From the NCBI GenBank assembly GCA_963736355.1, contig CAVTOO010000008.1:124001-188000 (forward strand): a stretch of 64,000 bases of DNA, read 5' to 3'. Every line of letters starts with the position of its first letter. The stretch's first letter is position 1. The stretch comes from CAVTOO01 sp963736355 (GTDB lineage Bacteria; Pseudomonadota; Alphaproteobacteria; Rhizobiales; Xanthobacteraceae). A program made the position numbers and the translations under genes. The notes beneath the pieces are model-generated. The model worked only from the letters and a program-made list of their open reading frames with translations. It had not been told where the DNA came from and did not search any database. Of this stretch, positions 1 to 8,668 are shown one piece after another.

Positions 1-1317
1 ATGACCAGCCGCAAGCTGGCCGAAGCGCGCCTGGCTTATCTCGCCGACCACGACGAGCTGACGGGGCTCGCGAACCGGCAAGTCGTGCGTCGCCACGGCG
101 ACGACATGATCCGGGATATGAGCAAGGGCCGTTTCGCAGTTGCCTTGTGCATCGACATCGACAAGTTCCGCAACGTCAACGAGGCGTTCGGGCACGACAT
201 CGGCGACAAGTTCCTGCGCTGCGTGGGGCTGCGGTTGCAGTCGTCGCTGCGCGACAAGGCACTGATCTCGCGGCTCGGCACGGACGAATTCGCAGTCATC
301 GATGTCGGCCTGACGCGTATCGAGGATGCCGAAAGCCTTGCGACGCGGCTGATCTCGGCGCTGAGCGAGCCCTATCTGATCGAAGGCCATGCGATTTCGG
401 CGGGCGCCTCCATCGGCATCAGTATCGGTCCGCAGGATGGCGACAATGTCGAGACGCTGCTGAAGAACGCCGATCTGGCGCTGATGCGCGCCAAGGAAGG
501 CGAGCGCGGTACCTACACCTTCTTCGAGCCCGGCATGGAAGCGCTGCTGCAGAAGCGCCGCCGCATCGAAGCGGATCTGCGCACGGCCATCGCCGGCGGT
601 GTGCTGCGGCCCTACTATCAGCCATTGATCAACATCGCGAGCGGCCATGTCTCCGGCTACGAGACGCTGGCGCGGTGGCCGCATCCCGAACGCGGCATGA
701 TTCCGCCGGTGGAATTCATACCGGTGGCCGAGGAAACAGGTTTGATCGGCTCGCTGGGCACGACCATTCTGCGTCGTGCCTGTCTCGACGCAGCGAACTG
801 GCCGAACGAGGCGCGTGTCGCGGTCAATCTGTCGCCGCTGCAGTTCCGCAGCGGCAATCTGCTCGCGACCGTCATGAACGTCCTGAAGGAATCGGGACTG
901 GCGCCCTCGCGACTCGAACTCGAGATCACCGAGACGCTGTTGCTTGAGCGCAGCGAAGAAGTGCTGGCGACCCTGCATGCCCTGCGCGCACTCGGCGTGC
1001 GTGTCTGCATGGATGATTTCGGCACGGGGTATTCATCGCTGAGCTACCTGCGCAGCTTCCCGTTCGACAAGATCAAGATCGACCGCTCCTTTATCAAAGG
1101 CGTGGATGCGAGCCCCGATGCCCGCGCCATCGTGCGCGCGATTATCGGGCTTGGCATCGGCCTGGGTGCGACGGTGACGGCCGAAGGCGTGGAGACGGAA
1201 GCGGAACTGGCGTGGTTGCGTGCCGAAGGTTGCCACGAGGCGCAGGGCTTCCTGTTCAGTCAGGCGCGGCCCAATGACGAAATCGTCGCCACAATGAAGG
1301 CCCGGCAGGTCGCTTAA
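1..1317 (+). CDS. GGDEF-EAL cyclic-di-GMP protein, 5' end cut by window
   Basis: The 438 visible residues contain a GGDEF domain (about 15-175) followed by an EAL phosphodiesterase domain (about 190-430). Such proteins make or degrade the second messenger c-di-GMP. The GGDEF signature reads GTDEF at residues 93-97, so cyclase activity is doubtful. The EAL signature reads ETL at 221-223, but the downstream catalytic motif DDFGTGYSS (from residue 338) and the TAEGVET motif are intact, so this is more likely a phosphodiesterase. The reading frame opens at the first base of the window, and the segment ARLAYLADHDELTGLANR normally follows a PAS or membrane sensor. The true N-terminus with the sensor is therefore probably outside the window. 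Confidence 0.85.
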   Translation: MTSRKLAEARLAYLADHDELTGLANRQVVRRHGDDMIRDMSKGRFAVALCIDIDKFRNVNEAFGHDIGDKFLRCVGLRLQSSLRDKALISRLGTDEFAVIDVGLTRIEDAESLATRLISALSEPYLIEGHAISAGASIGISIGPQDGDNVETLLKNADLALMRAKEGERGTYTFFEPGMEALLQKRRRIEADLRTAIAGGVLRPYYQPLINIASGHVSGYETLARWPHPERGMIPPVEFIPVAEETGLIGSLGTTILRRACLDAANWPNEARVAVNLSPLQFRSGNLLATVMNVLKESGLAPSRLELEITETLLLERSEEVLATLHALRALGVRVCMDDFGTGYSSLSYLRSFPFDKIKIDRSFIKGVDASPDARAIVRAIIGLGIGLGATVTAEGVETEAELAWLRAEGCHEAQGFLFSQARPNDEIVATMKARQVA

Positions 1318-1337
1318 GGGATCAGGTTGCTTGAGGA

Positions 1338-1709
1338 TCAGCGCCCGACCAGCGTGAAGACAATCGCCAGAATCCACATGACGATGGATGTCGCGGCGGT
1401 CCACAGCGCGAACAGAAGATAGGTATCCCACAGCACCAGCGAACTCGCCCATTGCGCGATGCCTTTGGGCGGGCGCTGCTCCTTGGACAGATAAAGCCAC
1501 ATTTCCGTGCGGCGATAGTCCTTGATGCGTGCTTCGTAGGCCTTGAAGATCAGGATGAAGACCATCACCAGGGTCAGTACGCCGCCGGCCTTGAATGCAA
1601 TTCGCCCTTCGAAAGACAGGCCGAACATCACGCAGAAAATGGCGAGCGATCCGAAGCCGCAGCCTCGCATCACGGTCTCGAACGCGACCTTTCGCATCTC
1701 ATCAAGCAT
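1338..1709 (-). CDS. Small hypothetical membrane protein
   Basis: This 123-residue protein has hydrophobic stretches near residues 17-33, 40-58 and 90-121, with a charged central loop (YEARIKDYRRTE). It is probably a three- or four-pass inner-membrane protein. I recognise no enzymatic motif. It converges with the c-di-GMP gene and precedes two other small membrane-protein genes on the same strand. Function unknown. Confidence 0.6.
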   Translation of the reverse strand: MLDEMRKVAFETVMRGCGFGSLAIFCVMFGLSFEGRIAFKAGGVLTLVMVFILIFKAYEARIKDYRRTEMWLYLSKEQRPPKGIAQWASSLVLWDTYLLFALWTAATSIVMWILAIVFTLVGR

Positions 1710-1785
1710 GTGGTCGTGCCCGATCGACAGATGCCCAACGATAGTCCGCGCCGGAGTGGTGGTGCCTCACAATCCAGTGAAGAAT

Positions 1786-2112
1786 CTACAAGCCAATTTG
1801 AAAGAAATTGCCGATAGCCGGCAGCGTCAGCAGCGCCGTGCCGGCCAGCCAGATCCACAATGAGACGACGTTCGAGTCGTCCTTCAGCCCGGCGTATTTT
1901 TCATAGATCGCCGCCGGAACGCCCGCGATGATGATCGTTGCCGTCGAGACCATCAGCGAAGAGAACATCAGCGTCAGTCCCGTGCTTCCGAACAGCAGCG
2001 ACGGTGCGAGAATCTGGGCGTGGATCAGCGCGAACAGAAGCGCGACCTGATTGTACATTCCGTTGATCATGCCGAAGAAGGCGATGCCGATATAATAGTA
2101 ATTGCGTTCCAT
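1786..2112 (-). CDS. Small hypothetical membrane protein
   Basis: This is a 108-residue protein starting MERNYYYIGIAFFGMING. It has three hydrophobic segments (about residues 5-30, 35-62 and 84-104) and no cytoplasmic domain. I chose the ATG at 2112 because the longer upstream extension of the frame runs antisense-like through the neighbouring gene and is not hydrophobic. The next gene upstream ends 5 bases before this start, so the two are probably one transcript. I do not recognise the family. Confidence 0.6.
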   Translation of the reverse strand: MERNYYYIGIAFFGMINGMYNQVALLFALIHAQILAPSLLFGSTGLTLMFSSLMVSTATIIIAGVPAAIYEKYAGLKDDSNVVSLWIWLAGTALLTLPAIGNFFQIGL

Positions 2113-2117
2113 CGAAT

Positions 2118-2429
2118 TCACCCGCCTGTCTGCGGCAGCGCGCCGAGGGTTAGAAACAGCCCCAACATCAGTACGCGCAGCCAGAACAGCCATACGAAAC
2201 AGAACAGCCACAGCACCACCGGCGCGGCCGCCTTGGGTGTCACCAGTGCGAAGGTCGAGACGACGGGGTCCGTGATCTTGCAGAAGAACCGCCAGATGAA
2301 GTTTGGCGAATCCGCATCGACGAACAGGCCGAGCATGGCGCGGCCGAGCATGGTGTACATCACCGCGGCCAGGATGAAGTTCGGCAGCTGGAAATGCCAG
2401 GTCGACAACATGTATTGCAGGTTCTGCAA
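2118..2429 (-). CDS. YggT-like small membrane protein
   Basis: The 103-residue protein has two hydrophobic halves. The segment NFILAAVMYTMLGRAMLG, followed by an Asn-Phe-Ile-Trp-Arg-Phe and ITDPV pattern, resembles YggT-family proteins (Arg after the first helix, then NPxxRFxxxITxP). YggT proteins are small inner-membrane proteins tied to cell envelope or osmotic functions. The likely start is a TTG at 2429 with GGAG about ten bases upstream; an ATG at 2411 is the alternative. The family call is by eye and moderate. Confidence 0.5.
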   Translation of the reverse strand: MQNLQYMLSTWHFQLPNFILAAVMYTMLGRAMLGLFVDADSPNFIWRFFCKITDPVVSTFALVTPKAAAPVVLWLFCFVWLFWLRVLMLGLFLTLGALPQTGG

Positions 2430-2487
2430 GAGGTCGTGCTCCTTTGCGAAAGCCGCCCTTCTTAGCCGAAAGGGCGCAACCGATCCT

Positions 2488-2520
2488 CAAAAAAAGAGCG
2501 GGGCCCGAAGGCCCCGCCCC
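2488..2520 (-). terminator. Rho-independent terminator after the preceding leftward transcript
   Basis: A perfect 8-bp stem (GCGGGGCC / GGCCCCGC, 2498-2517) with a TTCG loop is followed on the minus strand by a run of T (A-tract 2489-2495). It lies 25 bases beyond the stop of the sodium:solute symporter gene and should end that leftward transcript. Confidence 0.85.
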
Positions 2521-2544
2521 ATCAGACGTCGCGGGGATGCGACG

Positions 2545-4521
2545 TCAGGTCTTTTCCTCGAGAACCGTGCGGCCGCGTGGCTTGCGGATTTCGTCCACAT
2601 AGGCCTGCATTTCCTTCGACGGTTCCTTGCCCATCAGGCTGACCACATAGATCACCGCGAATCCCAGGGGCATGCCCAGGAGGCCGCAGGCGATGTTGCT
2701 GAGGTCGAACCAGCCAACCTTGTTGGCCATCGGATGAGCCAGCGTTACCCAGGTGTCCATCGCGGTCGGCAAGGCCATTGCCTGGGCGATGTTGACCAGC
2801 GGTGCGCCGGTGGCAGGGTTGTACAGCGAGCTCATTCCGAAATAAGCCACGCCGTAGCCGGGGAAGTAGCGCGTGCACACGAGGTAGAAGAGACACAGGC
2901 CGAAGCCCGCGATCATGCCGGCTACAGCGCCGGTCGCCGTCGTGCGCTTCCACCAGACGCCCATCACCAGTGCCGGGAAGTTGCCGGCCATGGCGAGTGA
3001 GAACGCCCAGCCGACCATGGCCAGGATGTCCGCCGGTCTTGTCGCTGCGGTCGCGGCTGCGGCCACGGCAACGAAGAACAGCAGAACGCGGGCCACCGTC
3101 AGACGCCGGATCGTCGGCGCGTTGGGGTCGATCATCTTATAGTAGACGTCGTGACTCAACGCGTTGGCGATGGCGAGCAGAAGGCCGTCGGCGGTGGAGA
3201 GCGCCGCCGCGAGGCCGCCAGCGGCCACAAGGCCCGAGATCACATAGGGAAGGCCCGCGATCTCCGGGGTGGAGAGCACGATCACGTCCGTGTTGATCAC
3301 GAAGTCCTGCAGGCGGACGACGCCGGCATGACCGGCCACCGCTTTACAGGCATCGAGCACCGCCTGGAGATTCGCGGCATTCTTGCCGCAGATCTGGATC
3401 AGCCCCAGTTCGCCCCAGGTGAACAGCCATGGCCGGATCGCGGTGAGATCCCGGCCGATGATGTTCGTGTAGACCTCGAGCTTCGAGAACGCCGCATAGG
3501 CCGGCGCCGAGAAGTACAGGAGGAAGATGAACAGCAGCGACCACGCCACCGACTGCCGCGCCTCACGCACCGACGGGGTGGTGAAGTAGCGCATCAGGAT
3601 GTGCGGCAGGGATGCCGTTCCGACCATCATGCAGAAGATGATCGCGAAGAAGTTCAGCGGCGAATAGTTGAAGAAGGGCTGGATATGCGGCTTCAGATTC
3701 GCCACCGTCGCCAAGCCCGTCTGCAACATCTGTCCTTCGCGCGCCGTGATGTCGGCGATCGCCTGTCCGTAGGTCAGCTGCGGAATCGGAATTCCGTACT
3801 TCTTGGTGGACAGGATGATGATCGGCGTCAGGTAGGCAATGATCAGCACGACATACTGGGCGATCTGCGTCCAGGTCACCGCGCGCATGCCGCCCAGCAT
3901 CGCGCAGAGCAGGATGCCGACGAGACCCGCGAACACCGCAACCTCGAACTGCATGCCGAGGAAGCGCGATGCGATCAGGCCGGTGCCGAAGATCTGCGCC
4001 GTCACATAGGTGAAGGAGCAGGCCACCAGCACGATCACCGCCACCATGCGGGCGACGTTGCCGCCGAAGCGGAAGGCCATGAAGTCCGGAACCGTGTAGG
4101 CGCCGAACTTGCGCAGATACGGGCCGATCAGGATCGACACCAGCACGAAGCCGCCGGTCCAGCCGAGCACCCAGGCCAGGCCGTCATAGCCGAGCAGGAA
4201 CAGGGTTCCGGCCATGCCGACGAACGAGGCCGCCGACATCCAGTCGGCGCCGGTCGCCATGCCGTTGTAGAAGGCCGGCACGCGCCGCCCTGCCACGTAA
4301 TATTCGGACACCTGCGCCGTTCGCGTCATGACGCCGATGATGGCGTACACCGCGAGCGTAAAGAACACGAACAGATAGCCGAGAACCTTGTTCGGCACGC
4401 CCATTTGCTCGAGGATTGCGAGCAGGACGATGAAGCCAAGGAAGCCACCTGTATAGGTGCCGTACATCTTGCCGAGGTTTTTGATGAAATCGGAGCTGCC
4501 GCCGGAAGTTTGGGTCGCCAT
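2545..4521 (-). CDS. Sodium:solute symporter, VC_2705-type large subunit (acetate/carboxylate uptake)
   Basis: This 658-residue SLC5/SSS-family protein has about 13 transmembrane helices. The signature region (SEYYVAGRRVPAFYNGMA, about residue 72) and ATGADWMSAASF match the SSS family close to ActP. The family drives uptake of short organic acids such as acetate with Na+. The pairing with a DUF4212 small subunit directly upstream (12-base gap) is diagnostic for the VC_2705-type two-component symporter. The start ATG at 4521 is preceded by GGGAG. A terminator follows. The nearby CrbS/CrbR-like kinase and regulator fit carboxylate-responsive control, which is inferred from synteny. Exact substrate unknown. 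Confidence 0.88.
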   Translation of the reverse strand: MATQTSGGSSDFIKNLGKMYGTYTGGFLGFIVLLAILEQMGVPNKVLGYLFVFFTLAVYAIIGVMTRTAQVSEYYVAGRRVPAFYNGMATGADWMSAASFVGMAGTLFLLGYDGLAWVLGWTGGFVLVSILIGPYLRKFGAYTVPDFMAFRFGGNVARMVAVIVLVACSFTYVTAQIFGTGLIASRFLGMQFEVAVFAGLVGILLCAMLGGMRAVTWTQIAQYVVLIIAYLTPIIILSTKKYGIPIPQLTYGQAIADITAREGQMLQTGLATVANLKPHIQPFFNYSPLNFFAIIFCMMVGTASLPHILMRYFTTPSVREARQSVAWSLLFIFLLYFSAPAYAAFSKLEVYTNIIGRDLTAIRPWLFTWGELGLIQICGKNAANLQAVLDACKAVAGHAGVVRLQDFVINTDVIVLSTPEIAGLPYVISGLVAAGGLAAALSTADGLLLAIANALSHDVYYKMIDPNAPTIRRLTVARVLLFFVAVAAAATAATRPADILAMVGWAFSLAMAGNFPALVMGVWWKRTTATGAVAGMIAGFGLCLFYLVCTRYFPGYGVAYFGMSSLYNPATGAPLVNIAQAMALPTAMDTWVTLAHPMANKVGWFDLSNIACGLLGMPLGFAVIYVVSLMGKEPSKEMQAYVDEIRKPRGRTVLEEKT

Positions 4522-4533
4522 GATTGCTCTCCC

Positions 4534-4797
4534 TTACTCGTCGTCTTCGGCAAAGCCGAATTCGCGATCGATCTTGTCCTGCTGCTTAGCGAACAAGAAC
4601 AGCATAACCACGAAGACGATCAGCGAACCCTGCGCGGCCATGTAGAAGCCGAGCGGGAAGCCGAGAATAGGAATCGTGATCTTGTTGAGCGGCACGACAA
4701 AAATGTGGATGACGTAGCCGAAAAAGAACCAGACGCCGAGATGCGTGAACATCAGCCTCGACGTCTTTCTCCAGTGTGCTTCTTCTTTAGTGTCCAT
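4534..4797 (-). CDS. DUF4212 sodium/substrate symporter small subunit
   Basis: This 87-residue protein has two membrane helices (about residues 19-38 and 46-72) and an acidic C-terminus (EFGFAEDDE). DUF4212 proteins are always found beside VC_2705-type symporters and are taken to be their small subunit. I placed the start at ATG 4797 because GGGGAG sits 8 bases upstream; an ATG at 4830 would add 11 residues without a good ribosome binding site. The gene is first in the operon with the symporter. Confidence 0.85.
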   Translation of the reverse strand: MDTKEEAHWRKTSRLMFTHLGVWFFFGYVIHIFVVPLNKITIPILGFPLGFYMAAQGSLIVFVVMLFLFAKQQDKIDREFGFAEDDE

Positions 4798-5124
4798 GCG
4801 AACCGCTCCCCAATTGGTTATCGCCCGCAAAATTGCCGGATGGCGCGGGCATCAGTCGTCAGTGTCATAAGGAGAAGGTTCGGCTCTGCGAGCACGCGCC
4901 TCCTCGGTCGTTTCCAACGCCGGCTATCCGGCTGTTTTGCAAAACGATAGCACCGGGTCCGGTGGTTTCACCTACAGACTTTCGTCTAGGCGCCGCCGAC
5001 CTCAAGCCATGTCGCAGTGCACGCGAAGCACATGGTGGTCTGCGCGCGGAAGAGGTAAGAAGGTGCAACGAGGCATGACGGTGCATGGCGAGATGTCCGG
5101 TCATGAGCCGAACGGGAGGCGTGC
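4798..5124. other. Intergenic region between divergent genes
   Basis: About 330 bases separate the leftward symporter operon from the rightward gene at 5125. Short frames on both strands lack ribosome binding sites and family signals. The stretch must hold both promoters, but I cannot point to convincing -35/-10 boxes. A short imperfect repeat around 4977-4992 (ACTTTCGTCT-like) is all I noticed. Confidence 0.4.
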
Positions 5125-5751
5125 GTGGCATTTCTGGATATGTTCAGACGTAAGGCGGCGATCAGGGATAAAGTGGAATTGGCCGACTTTATCGATCGGA
5201 ATGCCGCCTTTCTAATTCAGAAAGGCATGTTCGAATATTCCAGCGCGCGCGCTGGGCACTATTCCAAGGTTCTGTTCTCAGAACCTGAATTCAAAGAATC
5301 GATCGCGCGTGCGCGCTGGCAGGCCTTCCCGATGGGGCTTGCGATGGTCGGAGAGGTTGCGGAGGGGCTGTTGCGTCCGCATGCCGGAAGCGAGCGCCGC
5401 GCCCTTCTTGATGCTATGACCGACATCGTTCTGTCTGTGTTTGATCGATACCCCGTGCCGGGGGGCATGGATCAATCGGAGTGGGACAGCGCAAGAGCGC
5501 GCCTCGCTCTCGATCTCGATCTGATCGGCATTCACGCCGTCAAGCACGCCAAGGACATTCCCGAACGCTTTGCCGAGGCCTATTTCGCGCTGATGCCCAT
5601 TCATGAAAGCCTGCGCGGCCGCGATTATGAGACCATCCGCAACTATCTGCGCGTCTCGCTGTGCAACATTCACGACGAACTTTCGACGCGCATGGATGCG
5701 GCGACGTTGACAAAAGCCCTGCTGCCCGATGGCGCGGCGGTTTCACGCTGA
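5125..5751 (+). CDS. Hypothetical cytoplasmic protein in the carboxylate-sensing block
   Basis: This soluble, mostly helical 208-residue protein has no signal peptide or membrane segment. The GTG at 5125 was chosen as start because GGGAGG lies 5 bases upstream; translation begins MAFLDMFRRKAAIRDK. I do not recognise a catalytic motif. It stops 18 bases before the exonuclease-CBS-DUF294 gene, so the two are probably cotranscribed. A gene of similar size is often found between the DUF4212 symporter and DUF294 genes in related clusters (recalled, not checked). Confidence 0.6.
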   Translation: MAFLDMFRRKAAIRDKVELADFIDRNAAFLIQKGMFEYSSARAGHYSKVLFSEPEFKESIARARWQAFPMGLAMVGEVAEGLLRPHAGSERRALLDAMTDIVLSVFDRYPVPGGMDQSEWDSARARLALDLDLIGIHAVKHAKDIPERFAEAYFALMPIHESLRGRDYETIRNYLRVSLCNIHDELSTRMDAATLTKALLPDGAAVSR

Positions 5752-5769
5752 CACGAAAGACGTTCTGCG

Positions 5770-7866
5770 ATGGCACATGCAAGCCCGTCGCCGCCGCTCA
5801 CCGCGCTCGATGCCGTCGTCATCGATACTGAAACCACCGGGCTCGATGCGCGCAGCGCGCGCATGATCCAGTTCGGGGGCATCCGCATTCGCGGGGCCGA
5901 ACTGATCGAAAGCGAGCAATTCGCCACGCTGCTCAATCCCGGCGTTCCGATTCCGCCTGCGACGACCGCCATTCACGGCATCTCTGACGACGATGTTCGC
6001 GATGCGCCCGGTTTTGCGATTGCGGCCGGGCGTATCGAGGCCTTTCAGCGCGACGATGTCATCGTCGGCCACTCGATCGAGTTCGATCTCGCCATTCTCC
6101 GGCGGGAGCATGAATTGGCCGGTCTGCCGTGGCGGCGGCCACGTGTGCTCGACATCCGCCACCTGGCGCGAATCGCCGCGCCCCAACTCGCTCACTACGA
6201 TCTCGACCGGCTCTGCGCCTGGCTCGACATCGACAATGATGCCCGCCACACCGCGCCCGGCGATGCCCGCGCCACGGCCAGGGTTTTCGGTGCCCTGTTG
6301 CCGATGCTGCGCCAGCAAGGCATTCGCACGCTTGCCGAGGCGGAGGCGTCGTCGTTTCGTCTTGCCGAGCAGGAAACGCGCGCGGCCGGCGGTTTCATGG
6401 CCGCCGAAGCCCCGGGGCAGGCACCACGCGCGCTATTGCGAATCGACAGTTATCCCTACCGGCATCGCGTGCGCGACGTGATGAGCGCGCCGCCACTGAT
6501 CGTGGCTTCCGAGATGCCAATTGCCGAAGGCATCAGGATTCTGGTCGAGCGCAAGGTCAGCTCGGCATTCATTCAGGGGGCGGGCGGCGAGACAGGTATC
6601 GTCACCGAGCGCGATCTTCTGCGTGCGATCAATTCCGGAGGCGCCTCGATTCTGTCGTCGCCGCTCGGCAGCATCATGACAACGCCGTTGCAATCAGTGC
6701 CGGCGGACGCCTTTCTCTATCGCGCCACGGCACGGCTGGATCGTCTCGGTTTCCGGCATCTCGGCGTTCATGACGCCGACGGCCGGATTGTCGGTGCCTT
6801 GACCCTGCGTAACCTGCTGCGCCAGCGCGCCAGTTCGGCGCTGATCGTCGGCGACGAGATCGACAGCGCAAGGAATGCGGCCGATCTTGCTTCGGCGTTC
6901 GGCAAACTCGCGCCGATGTCGGACTCGTTGCTGGCGGAGGACATTGATCCGCGCAACGTCGCGGCCATTATCAGCTCCGAGATTTGCGCGATGACGGCCA
7001 AGGCGGCGGAGTTTGCCGAGAAGCGGATGGCAGAGGCCGGCGAAGGAACACCCCCGTCGGCTTACTGCGTACTGGTGCTCGGCTCCGCCGGACGCGGCGA
7101 AAGCCTGCTCGCCGCCGATCAGGACAACGCGATCGTGTTTGCGCATGGCGAACCGGGAGGCCGCGAAGATCGCTGGTTCGCGGCGATGGCGCAGCACATG
7201 AACGAGATTCTCGACGAAGCCGGCGTTGTGCTCTGCAAGGGCGGCGTGATGGCCAGGAATCAGCAATGGCGCCATAGCCTCGACGGCTGGAAGGCGGTTG
7301 TCGATGGCTGGATCGGTCGCCAGGGCGCGCAAGATCTGCTCAATGTCGATATCTTTTTCGACGGCGTGGCCGTCCACGGCGACCGCTCGCTCGGCGAGGC
7401 AATCTGGGATTTCGCTCACACGCGTGCCCGGCAGTCGCCTGATTTCATCAAGATGCTGTCGCTCGCGGCCGCAGACTGGCGGCCGCCTCTGACGATGTTC
7501 GGCAATATTCGTGTCGATGAAAATGGCCGCACCGATCTGAAGAAGGGCGGGCTGATGCCAATTCTCATCGCCGGCCGCGCGCTTGCGATCCGCCACGGTG
7601 TGCGCGAGCGCGCCACGCCCGACCGGCTGCGCGGCGTCGCCGCCATGGGGATCGGCTCGCCGGAGGAAATCGAAGCCATGGTCGATGCGCATCGGATCAT
7701 TCTCGGCGAGATCCTGTCGCAGCAATTGCAGGATCACGCGCAGGGCGTGCCCCTGTCCACACGGGTCGAGATCAGGCGGCTCGGCAAACCGCAGGCTTCG
7801 GCATTGCGCAAGGCGCTGAACTCGGCGGCGGCGGCCGTGGCCATGCTCGATCAGGGTGCGATGTAG
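5770..7866 (+). CDS. Fusion of DnaQ-like exonuclease, CBS pair and DUF294 nucleotidyltransferase-like domains
   Basis: The 698-residue protein has three parts. Residues about 14-185 form a DEDDh 3'-5' exonuclease with Exo I (VIDTETTGL), Exo II (VGHSIEFDLAIL) and Exo III (HTAPGDARA) motifs all present. Residues about 235-355 are two CBS domains, which usually bind adenine nucleotides. Residues about 420-690 are DUF294 plus its C-terminal domain; the motif GSAGRGESLLAADQDN resembles a nucleotidyltransferase core. In gammaproteobacteria these units are usually separate genes beside the DUF4212 symporter; here they are one chain. It precedes the response regulator by 53 bases. A regulatory role in carboxylate metabolism is inferred from context only. 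Confidence 0.85.
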   Translation: MAHASPSPPLTALDAVVIDTETTGLDARSARMIQFGGIRIRGAELIESEQFATLLNPGVPIPPATTAIHGISDDDVRDAPGFAIAAGRIEAFQRDDVIVGHSIEFDLAILRREHELAGLPWRRPRVLDIRHLARIAAPQLAHYDLDRLCAWLDIDNDARHTAPGDARATARVFGALLPMLRQQGIRTLAEAEASSFRLAEQETRAAGGFMAAEAPGQAPRALLRIDSYPYRHRVRDVMSAPPLIVASEMPIAEGIRILVERKVSSAFIQGAGGETGIVTERDLLRAINSGGASILSSPLGSIMTTPLQSVPADAFLYRATARLDRLGFRHLGVHDADGRIVGALTLRNLLRQRASSALIVGDEIDSARNAADLASAFGKLAPMSDSLLAEDIDPRNVAAIISSEICAMTAKAAEFAEKRMAEAGEGTPPSAYCVLVLGSAGRGESLLAADQDNAIVFAHGEPGGREDRWFAAMAQHMNEILDEAGVVLCKGGVMARNQQWRHSLDGWKAVVDGWIGRQGAQDLLNVDIFFDGVAVHGDRSLGEAIWDFAHTRARQSPDFIKMLSLAAADWRPPLTMFGNIRVDENGRTDLKKGGLMPILIAGRALAIRHGVRERATPDRLRGVAAMGIGSPEEIEAMVDAHRIILGEILSQQLQDHAQGVPLSTRVEIRRLGKPQASALRKALNSAAAAVAMLDQGAM

Positions 7867-7919
7867 GGACATGGAATTTTTGCGCTGCAATATAATCGTG
7901 GGGTGCCGTAAAGGACTGC

Positions 7920-8654
7920 GTGTCCGACGAAATTCCTGTAATCTGTCGGCTGCTTCAACAACTGGGCGGTGACGTGGTGCAATCGTCGTCGATCTACCAA
8001 CTCGTCATCGCTGACGACCATCCATTGTTTCGTGGCGCGCTACGGGAAGCGGTCTCCGGCATTTTTGACTCCGCCCAGGTGGATGAGGCCGGCTCGTTCG
8101 AGGAGCTGACGGCGCTGCTTGAAAAGCAGCGCGAAGCCGATCTGGTGCTGCTCGATCTGGCGATGCCCGGAGTGAGCGGTTTTTCGGGCCTGATCTACCT
8201 GCGCGCCGAATATCCGGAGATTCCGGTGGTCATCGTTTCGGCCAGCGACGATGCTCAGACCGTGCGCCGCGCCCTCGATTTCGGGGCGTCGGGGTTTATC
8301 CCCAAGCGGCTCGGCATTGAGGAATTGCGCAACGCGGTCAAGCAGGTGCTTGAAGGGGAGATGTGGGTTCCCGGAGAGGTGGACCTGTCCTCGCCCGCCG
8401 ACCCGGAGACAAGCCGCCTGCGCGATCGTCTGGCGACGCTGACGCCGCAGCAGGTTCGCGTGCTGATGATGCTGTCGAGCGGTCTTCTGAACAAGCAGAT
8501 CGCCTACGAACTCAGCGTGTCGGAGGCGACCATCAAGGCCCATGTCTCCGCCATCCTGCAGAAGCTCGGCGTCGAAAGCCGGACGCAGGCCGTCATCGCC
8601 GCCGCGCGCATTTCCGGCGACCAGTGGCGCCAGGGCGCGCCGGTGCGAGGCTGA
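7920..8654 (+). CDS. LuxR/NarL-type response regulator, CrbR-like
   Basis: This 244-residue protein has a receiver domain (about 27-145; acidic pocket ADDHPLF, phospho-acceptor Asp in LVLLDLAMPG, Lys in FIPKRLG) and a C-terminal LuxR helix-turn-helix (LTPQQVRVLMMLSSGLLNKQ, KAHVSAILQKLGV). The GTG at 7920 is used as start; a start near 7977, just before the receiver domain, is possible. It converges on the CrbS-like kinase with a 14-base gap. CrbS/CrbR systems switch on acetyl-CoA synthetase and acetate uptake, so the symporter operon is a plausible target. That link is inferred. Confidence 0.85.
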   Translation: MSDEIPVICRLLQQLGGDVVQSSSIYQLVIADDHPLFRGALREAVSGIFDSAQVDEAGSFEELTALLEKQREADLVLLDLAMPGVSGFSGLIYLRAEYPEIPVVIVSASDDAQTVRRALDFGASGFIPKRLGIEELRNAVKQVLEGEMWVPGEVDLSSPADPETSRLRDRLATLTPQQVRVLMMLSSGLLNKQIAYELSVSEATIKAHVSAILQKLGVESRTQAVIAAARISGDQWRQGAPVRG

Positions 8655-8668
8655 AGCTTTTAAGTAGA

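Noticed and set aside
3151..4950. A 599-codon open frame antisense to the symporter gene
   Set aside because: Composition is His/Asp/Arg-rich with no family signal; it mirrors codon-position bias of the real gene on the other strand.
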